A stretch of 33,036 bases of DNA from an uncultured Roseiflexus sp. (GTDB lineage: Bacteria > Chloroflexota > Chloroflexia > Chloroflexales > Roseiflexaceae), in NCBI GenBank assembly GCA_937935075.1, contig CALGYB010000203.1, positions 1 to 33,036 on the forward strand, in the 5' to 3' direction. Below, piece after piece: positions 32,674-33,036 of the stretch. Each line of letters begins with the position of its first letter. Position 1 is the stretch's first letter. Made by a program: the position numbers and the translations under genes. The notes beneath the pieces are model-generated. The model searched no databases, was not told the DNA's origin, and saw nothing but the letters and a program-made list of their open reading frames with translations.

Positions 32674-33036
32674 AACCACGAAGATCACCAAGGGACACAC
32701 AGGAAATGCGCTTCATTTTTACGAACCTTCGTGCGTTTCGTGTTCTTGGTGGTTCAGCCGGTGTGCAGTAACCACGAAGGTCACCCAGGGACACGAAGGA
32801 CATGCGCTTCATTTTTATGAACCTTCGTGCGCGTCGTGCCCTTGGTGGTTGAGCCGGTGTGCAGTAACCACGAAGGTCACCAAGGGACACGAAGGACATG
32901 CGCTTCATTATTTTTATGAACCTTCGTGCGCTTCATATCCTTGGTGGTTGAGCCGGTGTGCAGTAACCACGAAGGTCACCAAGGGACACGAAGGACAGGC
33001 TTTCATTATTTTTATGAACCTTCGTGCGCTTCGTGT
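32674..33036. repeat. Tandem array of 96-99 bp palindromic CACGAAGG units, cut by the window end
   Basis: Units start at 32674, 32770, 32866 and 32965 (lengths 96, 96, 99, then incomplete). Each reads AACCACGAAGGTCACCAAGG, then GACACGAAGGACATGCGCTTC, an AT-rich centre (ATTTTTATGAA) and the near-complement CCTTCGTGCGCTTCGTG...CCTTGGTGGTT, followed by GAGCCGGTGTGCAGT. Each unit can thus fold on itself. Short open frames through the array encode near-identical repeats and are not genes. Confidence 0.9.

Noticed and set aside
32356-32820. 154-aa plus-strand frame at the right end
   Set aside because: Runs through GC-rich hairpins and into the repeat array; no ribosome-binding site and composition not protein-like.
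32674-33036. CRISPR array
   Set aside because: Units are 96-99 bp and nearly identical throughout, with no unique spacers between short repeats, and no cas genes are present.

Overview
The window looks like a chromosomal segment of a filamentous anoxygenic phototroph of the Chloroflexota, most likely Roseiflexus or a close relative. This is inferred from the high-GC coding style, the RsbR-type STAS proteins, the DUF3696-ATPase/PIN pair, the oligopeptide-type importers and the dense load of palindromic dispersed repeats. No database search was possible, so the taxonomic call is a judgement. I see no rRNA, tRNA, phage or complete insertion sequence.

Region 1 (1-6450): two overlapping plus-strand genes encode membrane-bound STAS proteins (224-2451). 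They are followed by a decayed minus-strand operon of an AAA ATPase (DUF3696 type) and a PIN-domain protein (2697-4312) with two frameshifts, an internal deletion and a lost 3' end. Then come a small helical-repeat (LRV-like) protein and a family 2 glycosyltransferase. Repeats fill the gaps: a 101-bp tandem duplication, a heptanucleotide array, a 95-bp MITE-like palindrome and stem-loops.

Region 2 (6526-25005): a long, almost wholly minus-strand catabolic locus. Read in transcription order from 25005 downward it holds an oligopeptide-type ABC importer (lipoprotein plus two permeases), a galactonate-dehydratase-like enolase-superfamily enzyme, a tandem ferritin-like protein, a ceramidase-like protein, an SDR dehydrogenase, a creatininase-family hydrolase and a second (two-lysine, MLE-type) enolase-superfamily enzyme. 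After a repeat-filled gap come a dimethylformamidase-like protein, a GntR regulator, a second ceramidase-like protein, a DoeB/aspartoacylase-type deacylase, a third (mandelate-racemase-type) enolase-superfamily enzyme and an amidohydrolase. Several junctions are ATGA overlaps or gaps of only a few bases.

Region 3 (25054-31203): a GntR/FCD regulator and a class III (GSA-type) aminotransferase point rightward. A second complete importer (Tat-type lipoprotein plus two permeases) points leftward and converges on them at a shared hairpin. Good sigma70-like promoters with operator-like palindromes just downstream of the -10 can be read for both importers and for the 11035-12006 GntR gene.

Region 4 (31204-33036): mostly repeats, with one small plus-strand gene (71 aa) that has its own promoter, a structured leader and a strong ribosome-binding site. 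The window ends inside a tandem array of 96-99 bp palindromic units.

Taken together, regions 2 and 3 look like one inducible system for importing and dismantling an unidentified nitrogen-containing, sugar-acid-like substrate. Five proteins belong to families that often break C-N or acyl bonds, three are acid-sugar dehydratase/epimerase types, and there are a dehydrogenase, an aminotransferase and a possible di-iron enzyme. The substrate cannot be named from sequence, and the importers lack ATPase genes here.
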